From: Dictyocoela muelleri | Lineage: Eukaryota; Microsporidia | Assembly: GCA_016256075.1 (NCBI GenBank) | Contig: SDVU01000238.1 | Location: 1 to 16,708, forward strand | Reading direction: 5' to 3' | DNA: 16,708 nt | In this document: positions 1-8,206 of the stretch, in pieces | Numbering within the stretch: position 1 is the stretch's first letter | Layout of the letters: every line of letters begins with the position of its first letter | Notes under the pieces: generated by a model | Told to the model about the DNA's origin: nothing | Database searches by the model: none | What the model saw: the letters and a program-made list of their open reading frames with translations, nothing else | Program-made: the position numbers and the translations under genes

Positions 1-1107
1 TATCGGCAGATATATCGTTTATTTTATAAATATGTGAAAAATATATTGATTCAAATGCCTGCCTTCTAACGTTCAACCTATATGGCTTCACTAGTAATAC
101 TCTGTCATTTACCTGTAAAACAGCACCCGATCGCAAACTATACTCTTTTCTATATGTTTCAATATATTCTAATAGGCGAATTTTAGTTGTATATAAGTTA
201 TTATTATTATCCGTGAAGTCCATTCTCAATAAGTTTTGATCATAACCCTTAAAAAGAATAAAGGGTTTAATTACAGTGGCTCTAGTTTTGCTATTATTAT
301 AATAAAAAACCACATTATCTATTTTTTATATCCAATTAAATTCATTAAAATCGAAACATTTTCGAATTCGCGTTTTTATTGTACGGTTAAATCTTTCTAC
401 TTGTCCTTGAGATTGAGAGTGGTAAGTTCGACCATGCATGGATGAAATGCCAAAATTATTTAAAATTAAATCAACTTCCATATTTATAAATTCAACTCCA
501 TTATCACTGTGAAATAAGACCCAAGTCCCTTCTAAACGTATATGTTTTAACAAAATTTTTGCAAACGAAAATGCATCTTTTCTAATACTCGGATAACACC
601 AACCAAATTTTGTAAAACTATCAATCATTGTAAAAACATATTTGAAGCCTAAGTTATGTTCTTCATAGACCGACAAATCTATAGTATCGACTATTAATTG
701 TTCACGGGGAAAATTGGTAGTATACGTGTAACACTTGTCGTTCCCGGAGGTGTTTCTCTCAAAGAATTTATACTGGTTTTAATGATTTCAGAAACATCCT
801 CCTCAGTTATACCTGCATATAACGACTTAACTTGTGAATATGTTAATTTTATTCCAGAATGGTCATTTGAGTGGAAATTTTTTATTATGTGATTTCTTTG
901 AATAACATGTGCTCTTAAACCCATTTCTTTTTCAATATTATTTTCAATAATAAAAAGAATGTTTCCTATTACTATAACCACTTTCGCCTTTCTTATAATA
1001 ACTCTTCTTTGTGTCTCAGATAATCCGTCTGGATACACTTTATGGTTAATGTAGTTCATTATTGTGGCAGATTCTTCAACATTTTTAATTTTAATTATAT
1101 TTCCCAT
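1..1107 (-). mobile_element. Integrase fossil, Ginger/Ty3-gypsy type (KRBA2-like), incomplete at window edge
   Basis: Seen: minus-strand reading with the parts of a retrovirus-type integrase in the expected order. A degenerate zinc-binding N-terminal region lies at roughly 700-1100. A catalytic core follows at roughly 330-690, with the stretches MIDSFTKFGWCYP, FHSDNGVEF and SQGQVERFNRT carrying the second acidic residue and the catalytic glutamate. A C-terminal tail continues to position 1 and out of the window. Known: cores ending in a SQGQVER-like motif are typical of Ty3/gypsy and Ginger integrases and of the KRBA2-like integrases annotated in animals and microsporidia. The N-terminal part seems to begin at its own ATG, and no protease, reverse transcriptase or RNase H is visible upstream within the window; this leans towards a stand-alone integrase. 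Neither terminal repeats nor an LTR can be confirmed. The copy is broken in a few places; moderate age. Confidence 0.75.
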
Positions 1108-1448
1108 CGATGGTGTGGGTTATATTTTTATAATTTTAAAATTTTTTTATCCGGACATAATTTTTTTTCTCTTAACATTTATCAGTTTTTCATGCTTAAC
1201 AATTATTAAATTTTATGCTTATTCATTAAGAACACAATTAAATGTGAGGCTATTGAGTGTTTGATAGGTAAGAAAAAAAAATAAAAACGTCTAAAATCAT
1301 TTGATTTAATGATTTACACACAGATTTAACCTTTTTATACCCTAGACACAATTTCTCCCGGACACTATTAGATGCAACAAAGGTGTGTTGATGCGTACTA
1401 AAAGTTTGAATAAATCACAAAAAATTATTTAACCCTTAAAGAATTTTT
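1108..1448. other. Non-coding flank of the integrase fossil
   Basis: AT-rich sequence upstream of the minus-strand integrase. It could hold that element's 5' leader and end, but its other end lies outside the window, so no terminal repeat can be matched. The short open frames here are shadows of the integrase or chance. No host gene is visible. Confidence 0.4.
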
Positions 1449-1688
1449 GTATCATATATGATATTGAATAGACGATTTTTGTACAGCTAAAAGTATCATA
1501 TATGATATTTAATAGACGATTTTTATACAGCTAAAAGTATCTTATATGATATTGGATAGACGATTTTTATACAGCTAAAACTATCTTATATGATATTGGA
1601 TAGGCGATTTTTATATAGCTGAAACTATCATATATGATATTAGGTAGACGATTTATCTACATCTAAAAGTATCATATATGATACTGGG
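1449..1688. repeat. Tandem repeat, 44-bp unit, about 5.5 copies
   Basis: Units start at 1449, 1493, 1537, 1581, 1625 and 1669; the last is partial. Each is exactly 44 bp. Each carries the block ATCATATATGAT (a perfect 12-bp palindrome, ATCTTATATGAT in two units), then a spacer, GACGATTT and a CAGCTAAAA-like end. The first three units are the most alike and the fifth the most diverged. A non-coding minisatellite; the regular palindromes make it a candidate protein-binding array, but nothing shows that directly. Confidence 0.9.
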
Positions 1689-1692
1689 TTAT

Positions 1693-2962
1693 TAAAAGTT
1701 ATATAGCGAACTCTTTCAAGTTATAGACTCGTTTTTTTAAATAATAGCCCCTTTTCAATCAAAATTATAGGCACGTTTTTCATACGAATACACACATTGC
1801 TTTCAAAGTTATAGATTCATTTCTTTCAGACTTAAAGACATCTTTTTATAGATTATAGACATATTTTTATAGAGTTATAGACACAATTTACCATGGTAAT
1901 AGATGAATCGCGAAAATTCGCATCGATTAATTATTTTTTAACCCATATTTTTAACCATTCGTTTTTTAAACCCTATTTTTAAACCTTATTTTTAACCCTT
2001 ATTTATCAACCTTTATTTCATAACATTAATTTATATATCTTTTAACTTGTATTTTTAACCGTTTTTTTTAAAGTATTTTTTAACCATCATTTTTTACTCC
2101 CATTTTTTACCCTTATTTTTAGACATAATTTTTGAACCCTTATATTTAACCCATATTTTTTAGCCTTGATTTTTAGTCCTAATTTTTTATTCGTAATTTT
2201 TTTTAACTCTAATTTTTTAACCCTTTTTTTTCTCCCTTATTTTTCCACCTTATTTTTAGCTTATTTTTTTACTTATTTTTCCTCCTTATTTTAGCTTAAT
2301 TCTTAATGCTTATTTTTTAACGCCTATTTTTTTAACGCTTATTTTTTAACGCTTATTTTAACCCTCATTTTTTATAACAATTTTTTTAACCCCATTTTTT
2401 AAAAAATATTTTTAAACCTCATTTTGAACCCATATTTTTCAACACTCATTTTGATCCAATATTTTAGAACCCTATTTTTCTCTCATTTTTTAACCATTTT
2501 TAACAAAAATTATTATTCCTCCTTTTTTTACCCTACCCCTTTTTTATTAACATGGGTTGAAAAATAAGGTTTAAAAATAAGGGTTAAAAAAATGAGTGTA
2601 AAAAATGACGGTTAAAAAAATACGGTTGAAAATTGATTTATGAAAATTGAGGTTTTAAAATTAAGGTATAAAACTGAGGGCTGAAAAATAAGTGTTAAAA
2701 ATGAGGACTAAAAAATAGAACTAAAAAATAAGTGTTATAAAATAAGTGTTAAAAATACGGGTTAAAAAATAGGGGGTAAAAATGGTGGATAAAATAATTA
2801 AACGAAGTGGATTTTCATGTATAATCTATAACATCGGAAAAATTTTTTTATAAATTCTATAAAAATGTGTTTATAAGTCTGAATGAAACGTTCTATAACT
2901 TTGAAAGAAATGTGTTTATAACTTTGAAAGAAATGTGTCTAAAACTTTGAAAAATCCCGTAT
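1693..2962. repeat. Long foldback (inverted repeat) built of short tandem sub-repeats
   Basis: The left arm runs from about 1693 to 2510 and the right arm from about 2545 to 2960, with the centre near 2530. The outer arms hold copies of a TTTCAAAGTTATAGACACA-like unit: three or four on the left between 1700 and 1890, inverted on the right between 2820 and 2960. The inner arms hold dozens of degenerate AACCCTTATTTTT-like units on the left (1930-2510) and their inverse, AAAAATAAGGGTT, on the right (2545-2790). The transition between the two unit types is itself inverted (CGATTAATTATTTT near 1922, AAAATAATTAAACG near 2790). The layout resembles foldback-type elements with internally repetitive arms. 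No gene is carried. Confidence 0.75.
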
Positions 2963-3263
2963 TGCAACGAGTGAGATATAATAATGAAAAGAGGAGAATA
3001 CAATATTGCAACGAGAGGAATATAATATTGCATTGAGGGAAATATGATAATACAACGGGGAATATAATGATGTACGAGGGGAATATAATAATGCGACTAG
3101 GGGAATATAATAATGTAACAATGGGAATATAATGATGAAACAAGGGGAATATGATAATGCACCGGGGAATATAATAATGCAATAAGAGGATATAATAATA
3201 AACAAGAGAAATATAATAATACAACGATAAGAATATAATGATGCAAGGAGAGGAATATAATAA
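2962..3263. repeat. Tandem repeat, about 22-bp unit, about 14 copies
   Basis: A degenerate unit close to GGGGAATATAATAATGCAAC is repeated about 14 times with a period near 22 bp, starting where the foldback's right arm ends. The array leaves long frames open on the minus strand, giving low-complexity repeats such as YYYIP and LLYSP; these are products of the repeat, not genes. Confidence 0.85.
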
Positions 3264-3520
3264 TTTAACTGACTGTATCATGAATCATCGGAATCATCTT
3301 TTTAAATAAAAATCAAATATATTTTTTTCCATATTGCAATATACATTTTCGTATTGATTTTTATATAAAATTTTATTTTTTAGCTCATTTTGTTTTCATT
3401 ATTTTATTCATATTTCAAAGATTTTTAAATCAGATTTTTTTAAATTTTTTATTTTTTATTTTTTATTTTTTTTTAATTTAATTTTTTAACAGATACTTTT
3501 GATTTTTTTAAATTGTTTGA
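3264..3520. other. AT-rich spacer
   Basis: Nearly pure A/T with long T runs. No reading frame, repeat unit or RNA signature can be supported. Confidence 0.5.
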
Positions 3521-3592
3521 GGGCCAGATTGCTCAGAGGTTAACACTCTTGAATCTAAAATTTAAGTATTGTGGTTCAAATCCCCCTGACGC
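3521..3592 (+). ncRNA. tRNA-like sequence (tRNA pseudogene or SINE head)
   Basis: Seen: an A-box-like block, TTGCTCAGAGGTTAA (3530-3544), and a B-box-like block, GGTTCAAATCC (3573-3583), at a spacing normal for an internal RNA polymerase III promoter. An anticodon-type stem-loop lies between them (TTGAA / TTTAA around TCTAAAA). Against a working tRNA: the acceptor, D and T stems each hold several mismatches, and position 33 of the anticodon loop would be C rather than U. It is therefore better read as a tRNA-derived sequence. It sits just upstream of the GC-richer dispersed repeat (3596-3965) and could be the head of a tRNA-derived SINE, but the second repeat copy lacks a recognisable head. 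Confidence 0.4.
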
Positions 3593-3595
3593 CAC

Positions 3596-3965
3596 TCTTT
3601 AATAAATAATGGGGGGATGATTTTAAGCGGTCATAACTATATAATTATAGTATAATATACAGTTGTTCCAGTGTAGTATAGCTGATTAAGACACGTTCTA
3701 ATATGACGATAAGGCAGAAGGGACTCTCCTAGGCGTGGGGATGAGTGCGGCGACGTATCTAGGCATAAAGTAGTGAAAAATAAAAATTCATGAAAAGACA
3801 ATAATTACCTGTATCCTGTGAGTCATTGATAAAACGAAGATCGCGTATACAGCTGGGCTTCTGGATATCTTAGGAAGTGACGTATTATTGGAACACTAAG
3901 AACCAAAGGTCACAGACCACGGTAGGAGACAATCTCCGGGTTAGCAGCTATGGATGTTGTCAACA
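3596..3965 (+). repeat. GC-richer dispersed repeat, copy A
   Basis: About 370 bp, clearly richer in G+C than its surroundings, and matching the reverse complement of 16184-16604 at roughly 80-85 percent by eye. Conserved blocks include GTATAGCTGATTAAGAC, ATTACCTGTATC, TATACAGCTGGGCTTCTGG, GTGACGTATTATTGGAACAC and AACCAAAGGTCACAGA. Stop codons break every frame, so it is non-coding. The blockwise conservation suggests either a SINE-like body or a structured RNA; I could not match it to a known RNA. Confidence 0.8.
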
Positions 3966-4244
3966 TGTAATACATGTAATATATATTTGAATTGTTTTTA
4001 TATTAGATTTGTAAAATTTTCTTTAATTATTTTTTTTAATAAATATAAAATGTAAAAATATTGAATTTTATATAATAATACTTTATGGGTTAATAAAAAA
4101 ATTTATTAATTTTCTTTTAAACTTGATTTTATATCGATCAGCTTAAAAATTCCTTCGATCTCTAATTCACAGTAGTTTTTGATTAATACTTTTAAATATA
4201 ATTCCATTACAAAATTTACTCTCTGAATATTACTACAATTGCCT
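3966..4244. other. AT-rich spacer
   Basis: Sequence between the dispersed repeat and the first Merlin fragment. No gene, repeat or RNA can be supported. Confidence 0.5.
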
Positions 4245-4402
4245 ACTATTATCTGAGAAATTATCTTTATATCCTATTTTCTTCTTTTTCTAAATCGATA
4301 GCGCATATTTTGCAATGTTTGAATGTAAATTTCCCGATTAGCATTTAAAGTAGGATGAAAAACTTCGATAATATTATTTGTCACGACTATTTCATTATAA
4401 AT
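4245..4402 (-). pseudogene. Merlin-type transposase C-terminal fragment, copy 1
   Basis: Minus-strand reading ends in HPTLNANREIYIQTLQNMRY and then a basic tail, RFRKRRK, and a stop. Known: Merlin (IS1595/ISXO2-like) transposases end with an H-x-TVNH ... HTQ-x-IE-x-W ... K pattern, which this follows loosely (H..LN, IYIQTLQNM). The fragment starts abruptly at the edge of the 747-bp inverted-repeat element, so the open frame that runs on to 4516 there is element sequence and not transposase. The same segment is repeated at 5150-5308 at about 86 percent identity. The glutamate expected in the IE position reads as Q in both copies. Dead fragment; the family call rests on this pattern plus the clearer Merlin domain at 6689-7285. 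Confidence 0.55.
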
Positions 4403-5149
4403 GGCAGTGCTTAAAAACACCAATGGCGTTTTTACGGACATAAAAGTTAGCGTTTTTTCCGTAAAAAAGCCAATTTTTTTAGAAAATAATAAAATTAAAT
4501 AGGTTAATATAAACATGAAAAATGATTTAAATATAACTCAAATTAATAATAGAATTTTTTAAAAATTAAAAACAATAATAGAATGATAATTCATAAGAAT
4601 TTTCGTTTTTTTTGCATATTTATTTTTAAATTTATATTTTTTTATTAAGATTTTTTTAAATTTTAACTTTCTTTACCTTTCTTCAGATTTAAAAACATTA
4701 ATTACTAGATCGATTTTTCGTTTTTTTTTTAAATTTATTATTAAAATACCAGCCTTAAGCTTCACAGCCATTAGTTGTACTAGTAATATCATCTATTATT
4801 CTTTTGTAAACTGGCAATAATTATAGTTTTTTTATATAATATCCTCATTATTAACAGAGTTTATACTGAAACTCGAATAAATATCATAGTAAAAAAAATT
4901 TTCTTTTAGAATTTAAAACTCTATGATGTTCATAAAAATATTTCTTCAAGAATATAAACCTAAATCAACTGAAACGTAAAAAAGTCGGGGGTTATACAGT
5001 TTAGTATAAATTTGGTTTATATTTAAATTATTTTTTTATGTTTATATTAACCCCTTTAATTTTGTTTTTTTCAAAAAAATGGCGTTTTTACGGAAAAAAC
5101 ACCAACTTTTTTGACCGTAAAAACGCCATTGGCGTTTTTAAGGGCTGCC
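4403..5149. mobile_element. Non-autonomous DNA element with terminal inverted repeats of about 110 bp
   Basis: 747 bp. The left end reads GGCAGTGCTTAAAAACACC and the right end, inverted, GGCAGCCCTTAAAAACGCC. The two ends stay alignable for about 110 bp, through AATGGCGTTTTTACGG, a second TTTTTTCCGTAAAAA-type stem, and then GGTTAATATAAACAT. Each end therefore holds two short hairpins nested inside the long inverted repeat. The interior has no coding frame. The CAGTG-like start recalls hAT ends, but no 8-bp target duplication is visible, so the superfamily stays open. It is flanked not by a short target duplication but by a 158-bp direct repeat (4245-4402 and 5150-5308). Confidence 0.75.
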
Positions 5150-5345
5150 ACTATTATCTGATAAATTCTTTATTTAATCCTATTTTCTCATTTTTCTAAA
5201 TAGATAGTGCATATTTTGCAATGTCTGAATGTATATTTCAGATTCAGCATTTAAAGTACGATGACAAGCTTTGATAATATTAATTTTTCCGACTATTTCA
5301 TTATAAATACGTTTATAACATGACCAAAAATTCATATCATAAATT
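5150..5345 (-). pseudogene. Merlin-type transposase C-terminal fragment, copy 2
   Basis: Minus-strand reading, longer upstream than copy 1: EEIYDMNFWSCYKRIYNEIV, then CHRTLNAESEIYIQTLQNMH and a basic end (FRKMRK) before a TAG stop. The W-x(2)-Y step upstream of the H..LN and IQT blocks matches the spacing of the C-terminal half of the Merlin/ISXO2-like domain. A stop immediately upstream of the Glu-Glu closes the frame and no further transposase sequence is recognisable to the right. Its 3' end abuts the right terminus of the 747-bp element. It lies on the opposite strand from the Merlin N-terminal half at 6689-7285, so either two copies or an inversion is involved. Confidence 0.55.
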
Positions 5346-5631
5346 TCTTCATATTTTTTTTATCACTACTAATAAAACTTTACTTAAAGTATTTGATAAA
5401 TATCAGTAAATTTTAATCTTTTTGATTTTTATTGGTTTGAAAAAAATATGTTTTTCAAATACTAGTTTCACTTGAATGGGTGGAAAGTATGGAGGAGCAA
5501 GACATTTTCGTAATATTGTTATCTACCAACCCTTTTCTTTATTTATTCTATAAACTCCATGTGATTGAATATTCCACCAGATCATTTGACCAAAGTTGAA
5601 ATTTCGGCCTGGGAACACACTCAATAATTAT
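5346..5631. other. Unassigned sequence upstream of Merlin fragment 2
   Basis: Less AT-biased than most spacers here. Short minus-strand readings look vaguely protein-like, but no family is recognisable. Possibly the decayed upstream part of the same element. Confidence 0.35.
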
Positions 5632-5940
5632 GAAATTCTTGGTTCAACAAAGGGTTGTGCCACCTGAAAGAATTGATGCGAAGTAGAGAAAGTATATTGA
5701 AATAGCAATAAAATCATCTAATAATGACGGTTCCTTTCTAGTTTTTCGTATTTTCATCATATTACTATTTTTGGTATTTTATGATAGACAAAAAAACTAA
5801 ACATAGTAATATGATGATAATAGGAAAAACTAAACTCAAAAAACTTCTTTACAAGATGATTTTATTGTTATTTCAATATACATTCAAAAACTCACCTCAA
5901 TTCTTTCTTGTGGCACAACTCGTTGTTGAACCAAATTTTC
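5632..5940. repeat. Imperfect palindrome, arms about 145 bp
   Basis: The left arm is 5632-5772 and the right arm about 5785-5940, with the centre near 5780. Matching inverted blocks include TTGGTTCAACAA, GTTGTGCCAC, GAAAGAATTGA, ATATTGAAATA, CAATAAAATCATC and ATCATATTACTAT. Read outward-in, each arm encodes almost the same short peptide: LVQQRVVPPERID on the plus strand of the left arm and LVQQRVVPQERIE on the minus strand of the right arm. The Arg codon is AGG in one and CGA in the other, which hints that the duplicated unit was once coding. The open frame over 5781-6023 is a shadow of this palindrome. Confidence 0.7.
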
Positions 5941-6688
5941 AATTACTTTTTCAAAAACTTTTCAAAATTAATGATTATGTTGTCTGGGGAGATAGATATA
6001 TATTTTTAAAAGAAATAATATAAGCATACAGTTTGGTTCCCATAAATATGTGACATACTGTCCAAAAAAGATCAAAATAGAGGGCGTGTATTGTGATTAA
6101 CAGGCCAAAAAAGGAACTGATCTAAAAGTATCGGCTAGCATTTATAAATTTTAGAATAATACTTTTTTTGATATTCAATGAAAAAACACAATTCGTATAT
6201 AAAAAATACCGAATAAATAAATAAATATTTATAAACGAAAATTATATCTATAATAAAGATAAAAAAGCATTATATGTCTTCAAAACGTTCAAGAAGAAAC
6301 TATAGAGGTATATTTATTTAAAAGCTGGTGAAATTGCTAAAAAAGTAATTTATTGTCAAAAAAATAATTCTAACAAAATTATATAGCCTGAGTATACAAT
6401 TCGTTAATGAAAAAAAGCCATTTAAAATAATGAAGATTTTAAATCATCATTTCATCAATCAATTACATTTTTAAAATTAGATGAATATAAAAAAATTGGT
6501 AATTCAAAGAATTTTACAAATGAGTTTAATAAGAGGAGAAGAAAAAAAGATATCAAAACAATTAAAGCTAAGATTTTCTTGGATTTTTTTAGTTAAAGTT
6601 GTTGGTAGAAAAATATACAGTTATAAAAAAAATTGCCGTTATAAAAAAAATATAAACCCCCCTTATGAGTAGTGCAAAAACTTTAAAA
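5941..6688. other. Spacer without a recognisable gene
   Basis: AT-rich. A 63-codon frame at 6481-6672 is lysine-rich and low in complexity, with no recognisable domain, so it is not called as a gene. The stretch at 6030-6060 (ACAGTTTGGTTCCC ... CATACTGT) looks faintly like a mariner-type end, but no partner end was found. Confidence 0.4.
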
Positions 6689-7285
6689 ATGTTGAAGAGG
6701 ATTGAAAAATGAAAATGACATTCTTGAATTAAGGTTTTACGACGACTTTTGCGCTAAATTTACCAAAAAAAGTTTGTTGGAAAAAATAGAATATTTTACA
6801 CAGTTAGGCATTATTCAAAATAAATATCAGGTGCTTTTTTGAGAGATATGTCTGAATAGAAAAGACAAAGGTTGTTGATGGATACATTTCGTTCTGTAAT
6901 GTTTGTAGAAAATAAAATTCATGTATATATGGCACCATATTTGAGCTTATAAAATCTCCTACGATAAAAAATTTTAATGATGAACATTATTTCTGTCAAA
7001 ATATTCTTCAAAATGATAAATGTTATGATCTTGACAAATAAAAGAATAAAATATCAAAATTGTTTTCTAACATGAGAGATATCATGCAAGATTATTTGTT
7101 CGTTACCTGCTTTAATTAGTGATCTTTATTCAAACGGTAACAAAAAAATTTCGAAATTGATAAATTTGTCTTTTTTTGGAAGAAAATATGTAGGATGATG
7201 CCCAGACCACAATAATTGGTTCTTGGCATAGTAAGAAACGATAAAGGATCTTATTTCTTTTTAATACTCGATAGAAGTAGCCTAC
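6689..7285 (+). pseudogene. Merlin-type (ISXO2-like) transposase, N-terminal and central parts, decayed
   Basis: In order along the plus strand: an ATG at 6689; an N-terminal region ELRFYDDFCAKF...FTQLGIIQNKYQ; a zinc-ribbon-like part with CLNRKDKG and then DGYISFCNVCRK...GTIFEL.KSPTIK; and a catalytic region GRKYVG.CPDHNNWFLGIVRNDKGSYFFLILDRSS. Known: Merlin transposases show DGY-x-WRC-x-x-C-x-K ... GS-x-FE-x-SK, then an IDE-x-KF-GK-x-Y ... G-x-W-x-FG step; the match in order and spacing is good. Several frame changes and stops lie between these parts, including one near an A run at about 6706, so the copy is dead. The C-terminal third is missing: the copy stops at the AAAACGCC hairpin end near 7290. 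The C-terminal fragments on the other strand (4245-5345) may come from the same family. Confidence 0.7.
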
Positions 7286-7300
7286 GACATGGAAAAAAAC

Positions 7301-7450
7301 GCCTTTGTTATAATAAATTACAAAAAAATTACATTCAAATATATTTTTATTAAATATAAAAAATTTATATATGAATTAAAATATCATTAATTCCAGATTT
7401 TTATTTAATTCTTAATTCTGAACAAGTCATAGGTGTAAAAAAAACTATTT
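7301..7450. repeat. Direct repeat R-prime, left copy
   Basis: About 150 bp matching 8205-8352 at roughly 88 percent. It begins GCCTTTGTTATAATAAA and ends near GAACAAGTCATAGGTGT followed by an A run. On the minus strand the start of the segment reads as the last part of a protein (TPMTCSELRIK, a TAA, then KSGINDILIHI and a stop); the right copy has TGG in place of that TAA. It directly follows a GGAAAAAAACGCC hairpin-type end. Confidence 0.8.
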
Positions 7451-7546
7451 ACAGGCATTTAATCCGAAAAAATACCTAAAAAAATTAAAAAATCATTAAA
7501 AACATATTAATGAGAAATAATAAAAATATATTAATTAGAAAAATGG

Positions 7547-8206
7547 AAATCTGAAAATAATGCCTACGGCATTTTTCGAATTGTTTTTAGGCATTTAGTC
7601 CGCAAAAATGCCTATAAAAAAACTATGTAGTTAATATTAATTAAAAATAATAAATTAATTAATCGCTGCATGAGAGTTCGCCACGAAATTTTTTAGTAAA
7701 AAATATATAAATTTCTTAGTTTTTACAAAAAATATCAATTCTAACGCTCCTTAATCACTATCTCTAGAAAAATTTTATAAATTACCAAATATTGAAATGT
7801 CTAAGTATAATAAAAATTTATTTATATTGTTTTATATACATATTTTAGAAATCAGTTTTATATGAGATGGCTCATAAAGTTTATATAAAAACAGATTTTT
7901 AAAATATGTATATAAAAAAATATAAAGAAATTTTAATTATAATGCAACGTTTCCATATTTGACAATTTTTAATTTTTTTTTGGAGATAGCGTCTAAGGAA
8001 CGTTGGAATTGAATATTTTATTTAAAAATAAGAAATTGCTATATTTTTTTACTAAAAAACTTTTCGTGACGAGTTCTCGTGCAGTGATTAATTTATTTAT
8101 TATTATTAATTAATATTAACTATATAGTTATTTTTCCCAGGCATTTTTTCAGATTAAATGTCTGGAAAAAATCCGAAAATATGCCGCAGGCATTTTTTCG
8201 GATTGC
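7547..8206. mobile_element. Snapback palindromic element (about 660 bp, arms about 320 bp)
   Basis: The two halves are inverted copies almost to the middle. The outer ends pair TGCCTACGGCATTTTTCG (from 7561) with CGAAAATATGCCGCAGGCA (to 8193). Next pair TAACTATATAGTTAATATT-like segments, then CGCTGCATGAGAGTTCGCC (7664) with its inverse ending at 8086. The arms meet around 7865-7885 at TATGAG ATGG CTCATA, with a loop of only about 4 nt. No coding frame. The outer 100 bp belong to the same GGC(A/G)TTTTT double-hairpin type seen at 4403, 5080 and 8900. A second copy of the core lies at 13221-13607. Confidence 0.8.
7664..8086. repeat. Core of the snapback element, copy 1
   Basis: 423 bp bounded by CGCTGCATGAG and its inverse CTCGTGCAGTG. 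This core, and not the outer hairpin arms, is shared with 13221-13607, so it may be a separate small element that inserted at the centre of an older hairpin-ended one. The AATTAATTAATC / GATTAATTTATT flanks are inverted as well. Confidence 0.75.

Noticed and set aside
1693-2962. Telomeric repeats
   Set aside because: AACCCTTATTTTT-like units recall telomere motifs, but they are degenerate, mirrored about an internal centre and not terminal.
1449-3263. CRISPR-like array
   Set aside because: The units are contiguous tandem repeats without unique spacers, and the setting is eukaryotic.
2916-3281. Long minus-strand open frames (121 and 88 codons) rich in Tyr, Ile, Leu and Pro
   Set aside because: They are translations of the 22-bp tandem array in two frames, with no domain, and exist only because the unit lacks stops.
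3521-3592. A functional tRNA-Leu (UAA)
   Set aside because: A- and B-box-like blocks are present, but the acceptor, D and T stems are badly mismatched and position 33 is not U; kept only as a tRNA-like sequence.
3596-3965. 5S rRNA or RNase P RNA
   Set aside because: Short resemblances (GGTAGGAGAC, CTCCGGGTTA) are isolated, and the flanking conserved regions of those RNAs are not in the right order.
6030-6060. Mariner-type terminal repeat
   Set aside because: ACAGTTTGGTTCCC...CATACTGT has no matching inverted partner and no transposase nearby.
6481-6672. 63-codon lysine-rich frame
   Set aside because: Low complexity with no recognisable domain; chance openness in A-rich sequence.
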